DNA of 64,000 bases from Ilex aquifolium (Eukaryota; Streptophyta; Magnoliopsida; Aquifoliales; Aquifoliaceae). The DNA lies in contig OX637399.1 of assembly GCA_951799425.1 (NCBI GenBank), positions 15,492,501 through 15,556,500 on the forward strand, in the 5' to 3' direction. Position numbers and translations under genes: made by a program. This document shows positions 10,547 to 21,327 of the stretch, one piece after another. The notes below the pieces were generated by a model. It did no database searches, was not told the DNA's origin, and saw only the letters and a program-made list of their open reading frames with translations. Numbering within the stretch: position 1 is the first letter of the stretch; every line of letters starts with the position of its first letter.

Positions 10547-10894
10547 CTACACACGTGTCAAATAGCAATAGAGTAATAACTTAGTATCCCAAAGTAGGGA
10601 TCAAAATTGAAACGTTGAGAATTCTTCTCATTGTCTCCCTAGTAATGCGTATACCACTCACTACTAGACAATTCCGTCATAAACCATCCCGTTCATTTAT
10701 TTTTCTACGTCCAAGGTTATGTTTTCTAAACACTAGGGTTAGAATACCTTTCACCATGCACATTCATCATGAATATAATTCACATAACACGTAGCACATA
10801 ACATGTAGCAGGTAGAGCACATAACAAGAAATGCACAATGCATGCAATGGTCTAGACCCATACCCATCAAGCCCTAGGTTTATCGTAGACCTAA

Positions 10895-10906
10895 GCTCTG
10901 ATACCA
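10895..10906 (-). promoter_or_regulatory. Element A primer-binding site
   Basis: TGGTATCAGAGC on the minus strand, complementary to the 3' end of plant initiator Met tRNA, 3 bp from the LTR. It matches the site in C exactly. Confidence 0.9.
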
Positions 10907-12357
10907 AGCTGTGACGCCCCAAAATCCGGGGGTCCGTTGATCACCCATCAACCCGCGGAATGCCTATGGATATCGTGTAACTCGATATCACACCGTTGCG
11001 TCCTATTTACCGAGATCCATAATTTAACAAAATCGGGCAGAGTCTCCTTTGTACGGGGAGCTCTACCCAAAACCCAACATGTATAATATACATTAACATG
11101 ACCCATCTGAGGCCCAATATAACACAATGACCGCACCGGGTCCATTTATAAGCAAGACATTGACCACACCGGGTCCATTTATCCCTACTCATATAATAAC
11201 ATGCAATGTTACATTAACATAGTCCATAAGAGTTCGATTACAACTCTTTTACACATTACATGCCCAAAATTAAATTACAAGTCCAAAAATATAAATTTTC
11301 AAGTTTGTTTTACAAAAACAATGCATTAAAAGCCACAAGTCGGCTTTTCTTCATCCTTGCGGCCCCGAATGAGAGCCGTCCATCGGCGTATATCCCGCAC
11401 CTGAAATGTTTTCCCGTATAGGGTGAGCCACGCCCAGTAGAGTAATTCCTACAGAGGCTACTCCCCACCTAAGTGCACATGCAATGTTCACATTCAACAT
11501 TTCATATTCACCTCAACATTCTAAGTAAGAATATGCAACTCTATATTGGAATTTACCATGTCATGCTATGAAATGAGATGGAACTCACTCATGCAACTTT
11601 AACCCGAGTCCTCACCGACTCCCACAACACAACACAATGCAATACCAATGTGTAATGAATCCGTCAATTGACGAAAAATCCACCCAATGATCGTTTGAAA
11701 TAAAAGTTGTTTTATTATAAAACCAAATCATTGATGGGTGTTACTCATTGAATGAGTACTTTATAAATCAAAATATTGGGTCTTGTTGGGCAACGGATTT
11801 TGGTATCTCAACCACCGGTTCCGTAAACACCAGCACTTTTCTGGAATTTCACCGCCGGGAAGTGCCTGAACCATGTGACCGGGTTTTGCACCCGAGGGAG
11901 AGTCTAGCCCTACTTGCTATACTCGACACAAGTTTTTTCCATGCATGCAACCGTGCGACTCAGTCGGATATTCAATCCAACTTTCCCGAGCCCACCCTTC
12001 AACCACCAAGAATGATGTTTGAATGAACCATGCCCAAACACACACACACACCCACACTCATGCCTAAGCCCATGAAATGGATGCCTCCGTGCAAATGCAA
12101 TGTAATGTGTCATTGCATATCAATGTCATGCCTCATATGTAATGAATGCCATATGAACCATTTAAATCACACATTTCATCATGTATCATGGACAATTATA
12201 TCATATGCACATAACCTCCAAAAACTCATCACAACGTCAATATATTAATACGCATATATCAACATTTCTTTCCAACACAATCCCTAAGCATGTTACTACA
12301 TACTCAAGCAATAACACACTTAATTCTCAAGGCATAATGTAAACATATAATATGCCC

Positions 12358-12870
12358 ACCAAAACAGTCCACATAATAGCCCCTAAACAAACCACATAAC
12401 GGCCTAAAAACAGTCCACAATTCAGCTACCAAACAGCCCACAATTCAGCCACTAAGCAGCCCAGAAATCAGCCACTAAGCAGCCCACAAATCAACCACTA
12501 AGCAGCCCATAATTCAGCCACAAAACAGCCCACAAATCAGCCACTAAGCAGCCCCTTAAATAATCCCTAAACCGCGCACAAAACAGTCCGCAAAATGGCC
12601 TCAAAACAGTCCGCTAAATGGCTTAAAAACAGTCCGCAAAACAGTCCATTTGGACAGCCTACATGCAACCCCATTTCAGCCACTAAAATAGTCTAAGAAA
12701 AGTCCCAAATTCAGCCATATTTCAGCCACAAAACCGCCCCAAAATAGGCCCTAAAACAGCCCCAAAAATAGTCCGTATACAGCCCCAAAAATAGTCCCTA
12801 ATTAGTGCACAAAACAGCCCCTAATTAGTGCACAAAACAGTCCATAACAGTCCATAATTTCAGCCCCTAA
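12358..12870 (-). repeat. Minisatellite-like repeat inside the LTR intron of element A
   Basis: Many imperfect copies of a short unit, roughly 'cagcc(c/a)a(c/a)aa.. cagccactaag' with 20-27 bp spacing. It is partly carried into the truncated left LTR (6268-6350). It lies inside the predicted leader intron, just downstream of its donor on the minus strand. Confidence 0.65.
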
Positions 12871-13238
12871 ACCGGCCCTAAAACAGCCCCAAAGGAGAGG
12901 AAGAAAAACAAAGTAGGAAGAACCCTACCTCTTGTAGCGTGTAGGAAGTAGTAGAACTTCCAAGAACACCAACCAAAGTCCAAGAACCTTTGATTTCTCC
13001 AAAGTCCCCTCTTGGATCTTCGGTGAAATTCACTTTTCTTGGTACGTACGCGTAGCCCTCGTCGAGGAGATGAACTTTGACTCTTGGCTCGACGAATTCC
13101 GACCGACGGAACTCCAGGAATCTTGGATTGAAGCTTGAAGAACTTACTTGTTTTCTCTTTTTTCACTCTCTTCTCTCTATGGCCGGCCAAGGGGTTGAAT
13201 AATGAAGATATTTTGCTAAACAATCTGATTTAAGTCAC

Positions 13239-13246
13239 TATTTATA
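13239..13246 (-). promoter_or_regulatory. TATA box of element A
   Basis: TATAAATA on the minus strand, about 390 bp into the 5' LTR. Boxes at the same relative place occur in B (56382-56375) and C (19055-19062). Confidence 0.6.
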
Positions 13247-13634
13247 TTTTTAAATGTGCGGTCCACATCGCACCGCTCGTTTACTACTTTCGGGTCCGTT
13301 TTTCGCCCCGAAACGATTTATTTCGTACCAGTTTAAGTTCAAATTAATTTTATTTGAACTTTTGTTCAATTATACATAAATTTTATAAAATTTATATTTG
13401 GAGACCTTTGTGAGGTCATTCGCCACCCAGCCGCCTCGAATGACGTGCAGAAATCCGACTATCTCGGAATTCGACGAAATTTGACAAGGTGACTAGATTT
13501 TGCGATACGAATCCAATGGCGAACTCCGTTCCCCATCCGAGCTCTAGAACATGAGCATTTTAAATACGCATAAGAGTGGCAAATTACCATTTTACCCTTT
13601 TTCAGAAAAAGTTCAAATTTGCCCGGGTTTTACA

Positions 13635-14028
13635 ACATTGAGCATACTAAGCAATCAAAATGATGAATTTTGATATTGATAAAGCAAGTGAATCCCACAA
13701 ACTTCATATTAATGAATTAGAAGAGCTGAAAAATGAAATATATGAAAATGCAAAGATTGCCAAGTTCAGAATGAAATTGTTTCATGATAAGAATATTGTG
13801 TGGAAGTCCTTTGTACCCTCTAAAAAAGTTTTGCTATATAATTCAAGGCTCCGCCCATTTCCTAAAAAGTTAAGATCAAGATGGACAGACTCATACATTG
13901 TTAAACAAGTTTTTGAACATAGGGCAATTGAAATTGAAAATTCATTAACAGGAAATGTTTTCAAAGTAAATGGACAAAGGCTTAAGCCGTATCATGATGA
14001 ATTTGTTCAAAATGTGGATTCCATTTAG
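13635..14028 (+). pseudogene. Athila integrase C-terminal part, resumed after element A
   Basis: Continues the interrupted gene at 6260. HIEH corresponds to the VEMEH box of other Athila integrases. It is followed by NFDIDKASESHKLHINELEEL, AKFRMKLFHDKNIVWKSF, KKVLLYNSRLRPFPKKLRSRW and the end box [15 protein letters not shown]. It aligns over its whole length with the C-terminus of the integrase at 58311-59309 and is open for 122 codons (13660-14028). Truncated at its N side by insertion plus deletion. Confidence 0.85.
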
Positions 14029-14297
14029 TTAATGGAACCAGAATATGTGACTTGAAAAGTTATTATGAATGTTCGATTGTAAATAGTAGTACTAAATGTT
14101 TGTTATTTGTTTGACAGATTAGGGTTTTGTACTATAGATTTGTCTCGCTTCCAGATCTTATTAGCAATTGTCTATAATTTTACTTCATAATGTTATGCAT
14201 TGAGAGTAATGTTAAATTTAGGTTGGGGGAGGGAACAATCCATATTCGTCTTTGTGATCAACAGATGTTAAAGAACCGAATAGTTAGTCTTTTTTAA
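14029..14297 (+). other. Athila 3' noncoding region with PPT-like motif
   Basis: No gene. Carries 'gagagtaatgttaaatttaggttggggga' features (14198-14233), related to the motif at 1515-1549, and after it the block 'gttaaagaacc.aatag' also found at 1695-1720, tying this region to the one after the first gag. Confidence 0.6.
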
Positions 14298-14696
14298 AAA
14301 TTTTAAAAAATGGATGAAAAACAGTTTGGGTATGTTATGTATTTTTTTGAAAGATATACATTCTTTGATCATAGCGAAAACAAAGATTGTAAGAAAGTTA
14401 GAAATTTTTGGTAGTCAAGCAAAACCTTTTATGCGAGAAAAGTTCATTTGTCAAACGCCGACGAGCAAATTGACTTGGTTGTTGTGTAAAGTGCGGTCGA
14501 CTAATGCATATCAGATAATTTAATCAATGTGCCGAATCAATTTCAGGTTAAGCATTAGATCGTCTCGACTGGATTAAGTATGGGCAGAGTAAGGATTACC
14601 CTGAGACGTCATCCTATTCCAGTCCAATGCTCTCAAGATATGTGCGACAAGAAATTAATTGTTTCACTGATGTTCTCGATTTAGAAGATTCTGATT
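14298..14696 (+). pseudogene. Decayed second copy of the unrecognised small ORF
   Basis: Frame-broken relative of 1735-2175. The basic start (IVRKLEIFGSQAKPFM), the REKFICQTP counterpart of GRSSFAKRR, then out of frame ALDRLDWI, QSKDYPETSSYSSPMLSRYVRQEI can be read. The Cys cluster is largely lost. It keeps the same position after pol and the polypurine motif, which supports the ORF as an old element component. Confidence 0.5.
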
Positions 14697-15190
14697 AGAA
14701 ATAATTGTGCTCAAAGTTGTATAATCTTAGGATTTGTATGAATGTCTATAAATATGGGGTGATTTAGTGTAATAACTTAGAATTTAAGTTTATTAGGTAG
14801 TTAAATGTGAAATTTTTGAATTTGAATTGATTATCTGTAACTGCTAGTTGGAAACTGAAGGTGGGAAACAAGGAGAAGATCAAGGGTATACAGCTGGAAC
14901 GTCTGAATAGAAATCCAGAGGATCAGCACTGTCCGGACAGTGTTGAAAGTGTTCGAGCGATATTGCCTTGTATAAAACCCATAGTTCGTGAAACTGAACA
15001 CTCCAGCAGTTCCCTCGCAGCAGAATTTCGAAAAATCAGCAGATTTCTCCACATTCTCTCTTCAGATTTGCTTCACCTATCAATTTTTCTTCAATTCTAC
15101 TCCGATTAAATACTTACCCATCATCTTTTACAGGTTTCTAACAAATAAAAATCCTTGAAACCTTATATTGAGCAAGAATTTCAATAACTC
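14697..15190 (+). promoter_or_regulatory. Leader of an env-position Athila ORF, with TATA-like box
   Basis: No coding. A TATAAAA lies at 14971-14977, followed by a pyrimidine-rich, 5'-UTR-like stretch and a good 3' splice site (ttttacag/gt, ending 15133) before the ATG at 15191. This would fit a separately transcribed or spliced downstream ORF; no donor was identified. Confidence 0.4.
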
Positions 15191-16330
15191 ATGGATCCAA
15201 TACTAAGAACAAGAGTCGTATCAAGCCGAGCAAGGCGAGGAACCTCTCCACCGCCTGAAGCCATCCTACAACAAGAGGAACAATCCCAGGTTCATAACTA
15301 GTTTGACAATGCTATGTTTGAAAATATTAATCAGGAAGTTTGGTATGATACTCATTTTTATTCTAAGCCTATTATTGCTGAAAGACTTGTGATATATGAG
15401 GATTTCGAACAAATTGGGGTAGGCAAAATCTAGCGACATGGGGTTGGTTAGCTTATGTGAAATTGGTGGGTCTGACCTATGAATGTCTAGTCCAAGAGTT
15501 TTATAGTATTGCACAAGAAACTGGGCCAAGGAAGTTGCGTGCATATGTTAGGGGAGTTGTATTCCAGGTTACACCCGCTACCATTACCGAATTTTTAAAC
15601 CCAATACCAAGGCATCAACATCCCCAATATCCCTATACCACATTGCCGATATGACTACTATTGGGATTGAGTTGACTGGGAATCCAGAGTATGTTTGGGG
15701 TAAACCAGACAAGTACATTAAGCAAGGGGACTTGACGGATTAATACAGAATCTTGAATTTGATAACTGTTAACTATTTGCTGCCTTAGTCTCAGAAAAAT
15801 CAAATCTACACTGATAGAGCTTATTTTTTGTATGCTTTTGGAATATGAGACACTATTGACTTGCCGACACTGATAATGGATCAAATGGTGTTAACTGTTA
15901 AAACTAAGAAGCCCTCACTCCCATCTGTTGTGCTAGTATTTAAATTATGCAGGATGAAATGAGTGATTGCAGATCCAACATGGGCAATAGTGGAACATTT
16001 GGCACCATTGGATAAAACCTTGTGAAAAAGAGCCATGGAGGGCAGTTAGAAGAACAACAAGAAGCACCACCAGAACCATAAGCAGACCCAGTCCTAGAAG
16101 AAGCAGATTTTCAGCCACCTGAGGAGCCTTAGTAGCAAGAGGAGCAGCAACCCTATATTTCTATTGATGATTAGATTGACCATCAAATTCTGTTAGGATT
16201 GGAGACTCGCATCACTTAGTTGGATCAAAGGATGAACAGCTATGAAGAAAATCAGACTGAAATCCTGAGGCTAATTTGAGGGCGATATAGTGTAGGCCCT
16301 TTAGCCTAGTGACCAGATTTTCTGAAATTT
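15191..16330 (+). pseudogene. Athila-associated 'putative plant transposon protein' ORF, broken
   Basis: Resembles the plant transposon protein domain family (Transposase_32-like) found beside Athila genes. MDPILRTRVVSSRARRGTSP starts at 15191 and stops after 36 codons. FDNAMFENINQEV to AERLVIYEDF follows, then in another frame (15457-15654) GLTYECLVQEFYS and LRAYVRGVVFQVTPATITEFLNP, the family's 'V.EFY.N ... VRG' core. Later pieces (DRAYFLYAF, PSLPSVVLVF, then a C-terminal LDQRMNSYEENQTEI helix) remain. The function of the family is unknown. Its place downstream of pol is that of env-like ORFs. The related ORF at 47555-48882 has the same position. Confidence 0.6.
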
Positions 16331-16370
16331 CTATGCACTTTCTGCTTTTATCAAATTTTTTATTTTGCAC

Positions 16371-17235
16371 TTTATTTTATGGATGAATTCATGGTGTTGA
16401 AGACTCTTTCGAAGGATGCTTGGAAAAATTGGAGAATGTATTGGAGAGGTGTAAGGAGAAGAACTTGGTGCTTAATTGGGAGAAGTGCAACTTTATGGTG
16501 ACTCATGGGATTGTGTTGGGTCACATTGTTTCTGTAAAGGGAATAGAGGTGAACAAGTCCAAAGTTGAAGCAATTTCCAATTTTCCTACTCCCAAGATCA
16601 TCAAGGACATCAGGTCATTTTTTGGCCATGCAGATTTTTATCATTGTTTCATTAAAGATTTTAGTGCTATGGCAAGACACTTGACAAATTTTTTGGAAAA
16701 GGATGTCCCATTTGTTTGGTCGAATGATTGTGAGGGATCTTTTCAAAAACTTAAAAGTATGCTAATTTCATCTCTAATCATGCAACCACCTAATTGAAAA
16801 CTCCCATTTGAGCTCATGTGCAACGCAAGTGATTACACGCGGTCGGCGCAGTGCTAGGTCAGAGGCAAGACAAGAAACCTCATGTCATATACTATGCTAG
16901 AAAAATCTTAAATGAATCTCTAATGAACTACACTACCATTGAGCCATAGTGTTTGCCGTAGATAAATTAAGGTCATACATCATTGGTTCGCCTATAGTAG
17001 TCTATACTGATCACTCTGCTTTGAAGTATTTGTTGTTAAAGCAGGATGTCGAACCGAGACTCAATAGGTGGATCCTCCTCCTTCAAGAATTCCATTTGAT
17101 CATCAAAGACAAGAAAGGAGTTGAGAATGTGGTGGTGGACAATTTATCACGGCTTGTTGTCCAAGACACCGACAAGTAGATCCCTATCTCTGACTCTTTC
17201 CCAGAGGAGTATTTATTTTCCATTGATTCAGTTTG
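16371..17235 (+). pseudogene. Second Athila pol fragment: RT C-terminus and RNase H
   Basis: Begins abruptly inside the RT catalytic motif (FMDEF; the second Asp is Glu), so everything 5' is lost. SFEGCLEKLENVLERC, NLVLNWEKCNFMV, LGHIVSVKGIEVNKSKVEAI and IRSFFGHADFYHCFIKDFSA match the 60-kb copy closely. In RNase H the first catalytic Asp is Asn (LMCNASDY). [25 protein letters not shown] and the GVENVV.D.LSRLVV tail are kept. Stops and frameshifts between 16797 and 16949. Joined to the end of the preceding ORF without any LTR. Confidence 0.8.
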
Positions 17236-18540
17236 TCAATGGTATGCTGACATTTGTAATTTTCTTGCCACAGGATTAATGCCCCCACACTGGAGCTCGA
17301 AGGATAAGAGAAATTTATGGTGGAGATGAAGTAATTTTACTTCGACAATCCATACTTGTTCAAGTACTGCCCTGACCAAGTAATGAGGAGATGCGTACCA
17401 GACAATGAACAACGAGATGTCCTTTCCTTCTACCATTCTGAAGCATGTGGCGGACACTTCTCTTCCAAGAAAACTTTAGCGAAGATCTTACAAAGTTGTT
17501 TTTACTGGCCTACATTATTTAATGTTTGTGTTTCATAATGCAAACAATGTGATAGGTGTTAGAGGCTAGGAAGTGTGACTCGTAGGCATGATTCCCCTTA
17601 CCCCCATATTTTTCATAGAAATCTTTGATTGTTGGGGTATCAATTTCATGGGCCTCTTCCCAGTGTCTTAGGCTACCTTTACATACTCTTGGTAGTTGAT
17701 TACGTGTCTGAGTGGGTAAAGGCAATCCTGGATAAGACCAATGACCACCGGGTTGTGGTCAAGTTCTTAAAACAAAAAATTTTGTCTATGTCTGCAATGC
17801 CCCGAGCTGTGATAAGTGATGGTGGTTTACATTTCTACAATAGACCATTTGCTTTATTGATGCATAAGTATAGCATAACACATAAGATGCCCACCTCATA
17901 TTACCCACAAACCAATAGCCAAGCCGATTTGGCCAATTGGGAGATGCAGAACATACTCGAGAAGGCGGTTAACCCTAATCGAAAAGAGTGGTCACTCAGA
18001 TTGACTGATGCCTTATGGGTATACCATACTTCTTACAAGACAATTCTTGGTATGTCTCCCTATAGATTAGTCTATGGCAAGGCCTATCACTTGCTAGTGG
18101 AGATGGAGCATAGGGCATATTGGGCCATAAAAACTTTGAATTTCAATCTAGGCCTAGCTGGAAGTCGTACGAAGTTAGAGATCAATGAGTTGGAAGAGAA
18201 AGGGATGCATATGAGAGGTCTAGAATTCACAAAGAAAGTGCTAAAAATTTTCATGACAAATCCACTGTTAGGAAAACATTCAAGCCCGGCCAAAAAGTAA
18301 TCTTGTATAATTCCCACCTCTCCATTTTCCAAGGGAAACTTCGATCCCGATGGGATGGCCCCTACATTGTCAAAGTGGCCTACCCATATGGAGCCATGGA
18401 CATAAAAAACCCGAAGGATGGCAAAAAATTCAAGGTCAACGGCCAAAGACTTAAACCATTCTTTGACGATTTTGAATTCTAGGAGGTTGAGGAGGAATGG
18501 ATTGATCCGGTATAACCAGATCTTGTTGATGAGTAGTTTT
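17236..18540 (+). pseudogene. Second Athila pol fragment: integrase, catalytically dead
   Basis: Zinc-binding part at 17340-17580 (YLFKYCPDQVMRRCVPDNEQRD, HSEACGGHFSSKKT). The core follows in a shifted frame. The first DDE Asp is Asn (CWGINFMG, 17630-17655), the second is kept ([10 protein letters not shown]), and the Glu is Asp (SQADLAN). A frameshift near 18295 leads into the C-terminal box [19 protein letters not shown], then [12 protein letters not shown] and two late stops. Close to 58311-59309. Both active-site losses are single-base changes. Confidence 0.8.
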
Positions 18541-18665
18541 TCTGTAAATATTAGTGTATAGTTGTTTTTCTTATTAATACTCTTGGGGCATATTTGTTTT
18601 GAGGATTGCTATACATGGTATTGATAAATGTATTCCTTACATTTTCAATACAAATGAAAATTAGT
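18541..18665 (+). other. Athila 3' flank and left TSD of element C
   Basis: Short AT-rich tail of the second Athila fragment. The last five bases (18661-18665, TTAGT) are the target-site duplication of element C; the partner is 28956-28960. Confidence 0.8.
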
Positions 18666-19054
18666 TGTAAAACCCGAGAAAATTTGAACTTTTGTGAAAA
18701 AGGGCAAAAAGGTAATTTGCCACTATGGCACAGGTTGTAAACCTGAATTTTTCTAGAGCTCGGATGACGAAACGGACCTCACCGTTGGATTCGTCTCGCG
18801 AAAACTAGTTACCCTGTCAATTTTCATTGAATTCCGAGATAGTCGGATTTTTCGCGTCTTACGAGACGAACGGACCTCGGGTGACCCCGTACACGAAATT
18901 TTTATAAAATTTTCAAGTTTGGGGAAGTATTAGAGACAAGTTAAAATAAAAATATTTTGAACTTAAACTGGGACGAAATTTAATCGTTTCGGGGTTAAAA
19001 CGGACCCGAAAAAGAGAGGCCGTGTGGCGCGTTGTGGGCCAAGTGTTCCAAGAG

Positions 19055-19062
19055 TATTTAAA
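19055..19062 (+). promoter_or_regulatory. TATA box of element C
   Basis: TATTTAAA about 390 bp into the LTR, followed by a GA/CT-rich 5'-UTR-like stretch. This puts the start site near 19085-19095, and leaves about 2.2 kb of LTR downstream. Confidence 0.6.
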
Positions 19063-19350
19063 GGGGAGAAAATCAGATTTTCTCCCCATTTGTTCAGCCG
19101 GTTTTAGCGTGAGAAAGAGGAGAGGGAAAAGCTAGGTTTTCTCCACCTTCTCTCTAAGATCCTCGTCTCCACGGAGCTCAAATCCACTCGGGCCAAGAGA
19201 GAAAGTTGTTCCCCTCGCCAAGAGCTACAAAACCATACCAAGGAGGTCGGGTTTTGGAGAGAATTCAAGGACGGGATTTTTGGAGACTAGGGCTTTGAGC
19301 TCGAATCGGGTCTAGGAGGCTTCCCAACGTCGTTCCTTACGCTTCAAGAG

Positions 19351-20463
19351 GTAGGGTTCCCTCCTACCAAGGTTTATTCCACACCTAGAATGCTTAGGTG
19401 AAATGGGTAAATGAATAGATATGTATATGTATATGTCATTTGCCTATGGTTGTGAAATTGGGTGAAATGGGTTGAAATAAATTCTAATTGGATTGGTAAT
19501 TAGAAGTTTCTAAATGAAATTTCTAGGATTGAGTATATGAAATTAACCCAATGTGACACTTGGGCTATGTGAAGTGTGGGCATGCTATGTGTTTATCTTA
19601 TGCCTTGAAATTGAAGTATGTTATTTCTTGATAATGTGATGACATGCTTGGGTGTTGATTAAGATTAAATGTTGATATATTTTCATGTTTGTAATATATT
19701 GACATTGTAGCGAATTATGGAAATTATATGTACATGATATAATTTTGCCATGAAATATGTGAAATGTGATTAGAATGTTCATGTGTTACTCATAGCATAT
19801 TGAACATGATAATATTGTCGCAATGGAGCATCACATTGCATATGCACGGGAACATCGCATTTAGTGGGTGTGTGTGCATGGTGGTTGTCTTCACCACGCT
19901 TGGTGGATGACAAGTGGGCTCGGGTAATATGGGTCGATGACCTAGTCGAGTCTCACGGTTTGCATGGTTGTTAGGGTTGGGGTAGCAAGAAGGGCTAGAC
20001 TATCCCTCGGGTGAGAGACCCGGTGATCGGAGACGCACTCCGTTGGTATAGAGCCCATAAAGTGTGTCGGTGTACGCGGAACCGTTGGTGGAAGTCCATA
20101 AATTCCGTGTCGGTTGGGTGCCGTTGGTGTAAGTCCATAAATATCCACCCCAAGAAAGACCCTAGAATGAAAATGTCATTTGATGTGCAACATAAATGAC
20201 GGATTGGTGCACATTGGCGTTTGCATGTGTAGAGGAGCCGGGGAGGGCTCGGGTGATATGCATGTGTGAGTCTCACCTCATTACATGGCATGACATTGTG
20301 AAATTCCAACATTGAATACATTTTATTGCTTGGAATGTTATGAATTGTTGTTTTGTGGCATGTGAACATTTCATATGCATATAGGTTGGGGAGTAGCCTC
20401 ATTAGGAAATACCCTATTGAGCGTGGCTCACCCTTTGTGGGAAAAAAAAAAAAAACATTTCAG
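19351..20463 (+). other. Predicted intron within the LTR leader of element C
   Basis: Donor AAGAG/GTAGGG at 19351 and acceptor ATTTCAG/GTGCGGG ending 20463. Both lie in blocks conserved in A and B while the sequence between has largely diverged. The predicted introns are 1113 nt (C), 1528 nt (A) and 1437 nt (B). Prediction from sequence only. Confidence 0.45.
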
Positions 20464-20726
20464 GTGCGGGGTTCACACCGGCGGACGGCTCCCATTTCGA
20501 GCCCCAAGGTTTAAGAAAGCCGACTTGTGGCTTTTATTGTTGTTTTGTAAAGCTTTTGAAAAGAATTCCATTTTGATATGTAAATGTATGGAATCAATTG
20601 TAATAGAACTTGTATAAACCATGTTTTATATGAAAATCCTTGTCAAACGTGTATTTGATGAGTTGGGAAGGGTTTTGAATGGATTGGAAAGGAAAAATGG
20701 TTGAAAATGGCAAAACTGGGCAGAGA

Positions 20727-21030
20727 GTACCGGTACTGGGTACCGGTACTGAATGGTACCGGTACTGGGTACCGGTACGGAATGGTACCGGTACAGGACA
20801 CCGGTACCCTCTTTCCAGTGGGTTGACAGTACCGGTACCGGGTACCGGTACTGAATGGTACCGGTACTGGATACCGGTACCCTCTTTCCAGTGGGTTGAC
20901 AGTACCGGTACCCGGTACCGGTACTGAATGGTACCGGTACTGGATACCGGTACCCCCTTTCCAGTGGGTTGATAGTACCGGTACCGGGTACCGGTACTGA
21001 ATGGTACCGGTACTGGGTACCGGTACTCTC
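20727..21030 (+). repeat. GTACCGGTAC palindrome array in element C 5' LTR
   Basis: About 15 exact copies of GTACCGGTAC by eye, spaced 16-18 bp, with spacers such as TGGG and TGAATG. A higher-order unit of about 73 bp marked by 'ctttccagtgggttga' occurs at 20811, 20884 and 20957. Lies between the predicted acceptor and the PBS. Confidence 0.95.
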
Positions 21031-21315
21031 TTCAAAATTTTCAGATTTTTACACTGCTTCGCCCTATTTTCAATCTACGTTTTCCTTCCCTCCAATGATG
21101 TAAATGGACTATAATGGAGTATAAATCATGGTATATTGAATATTGGTTGAACCCAAATGAATAACCGAATCCGGTTAACAATTGTGAGTTAAGATCCCGG
21201 TTAAGGGGATGCTACTACCATGGTGTTAGGTTGAGTGACATCCACGGGTATTTCCGCGGGTTGACGGGTGGTCAACGGTTAATAAGGGACCCCCGGATTT
21301 TGGGGCGTCACAGCT

Positions 21316-21327
21316 TGGTATCAGAGC
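21316..21327 (+). promoter_or_regulatory. Element C primer-binding site
   Basis: TGGTATCAGAGC, complementary to initiator Met tRNA, 3 bp after the LTR. Confidence 0.95.

Larger units (their letters stand above)
6267..13634 (-). mobile_element. Element A: decayed Tekay/Del-type LTR retrotransposon nested in Athila pol
   Basis: A minus-strand chromodomain-clade Ty3/gypsy element inserted into the Athila integrase gene. Its order on the minus strand is LTR 13634-10910, PBS 10906-10895, gag-pol remnants 10546-7180, PPT near 7104-7091, LTR 7090-6267. The left LTR keeps only 824 bp of about 2.7 kb. By eye the shared LTR parts differ at roughly 20-25 positions in 824 bp (about 3 percent), so the insertion is clearly older than B or C. 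It carries an RT deletion that it shares with B. Confidence 0.85.
10910..13634 (-). repeat. Element A right LTR (5' LTR), complete
   Basis: 2725-bp LTR, starting (in + orientation) TGTGACGCCCC and ending TTTTACA next to Athila integrase sequence at 13635. A TATAAATA box lies at 13246-13239 (minus). A predicted leader intron runs 12928 to 11401 (minus): donor AAGAG/GTAGGG, acceptor ATTTCAG/GTGCGGG, both conserved in B and C. Unlike B and C it has no GTACCGGTAC array; a short 'ccgggtccattta' repeat (11133-11180) lies in the corresponding part. The open frames inside (11748-12248, 12867-13223) are not genes. Confidence 0.85.
18666..21312 (+). repeat. Element C 5' LTR
   Basis: TGTAAAACCC to GGGCGTCACA. 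Contains the TATA box at 19055, a predicted leader intron 19351-20463, an A14 run at 20444-20457, and the GTACCGGTAC array at 20727-21030. Open frames inside (for example 19942-20402 and 20643-21035) are exactly repeated in the 3' LTR and are not genes. Confidence 0.95.

Noticed and set aside
12867..13223. 118-codon minus-strand frame, nearly identical at 6322-6678, and the 172-codon frame at 52008-52526
   Set aside because: They lie in the LTR around the conserved TATA and donor region. Similarity between copies is explained by LTR homology, and C has no matching frame.
19995..20402. 135-codon minus-strand frame repeated at 27682-28089
   Set aside because: Exact repetition only reflects the two LTRs of C. 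It is antisense to the leader and has no domain.
20643..21035. Open frames of 60-130 codons reading through the GTACCGGTAC arrays (also 28313-28678, 50111-50449, 54172-54504), with repeated RYRYP/VPVPSTGT peptides
   Set aside because: They exist on both strands because the repeat is palindromic and lacks stop codons; no start context or relative.
21316..21327. tRNA gene at the TGGTATCAGAGC sites
   Set aside because: Only the 12-nt primer-binding match is present, next to an LTR; no tRNA body.
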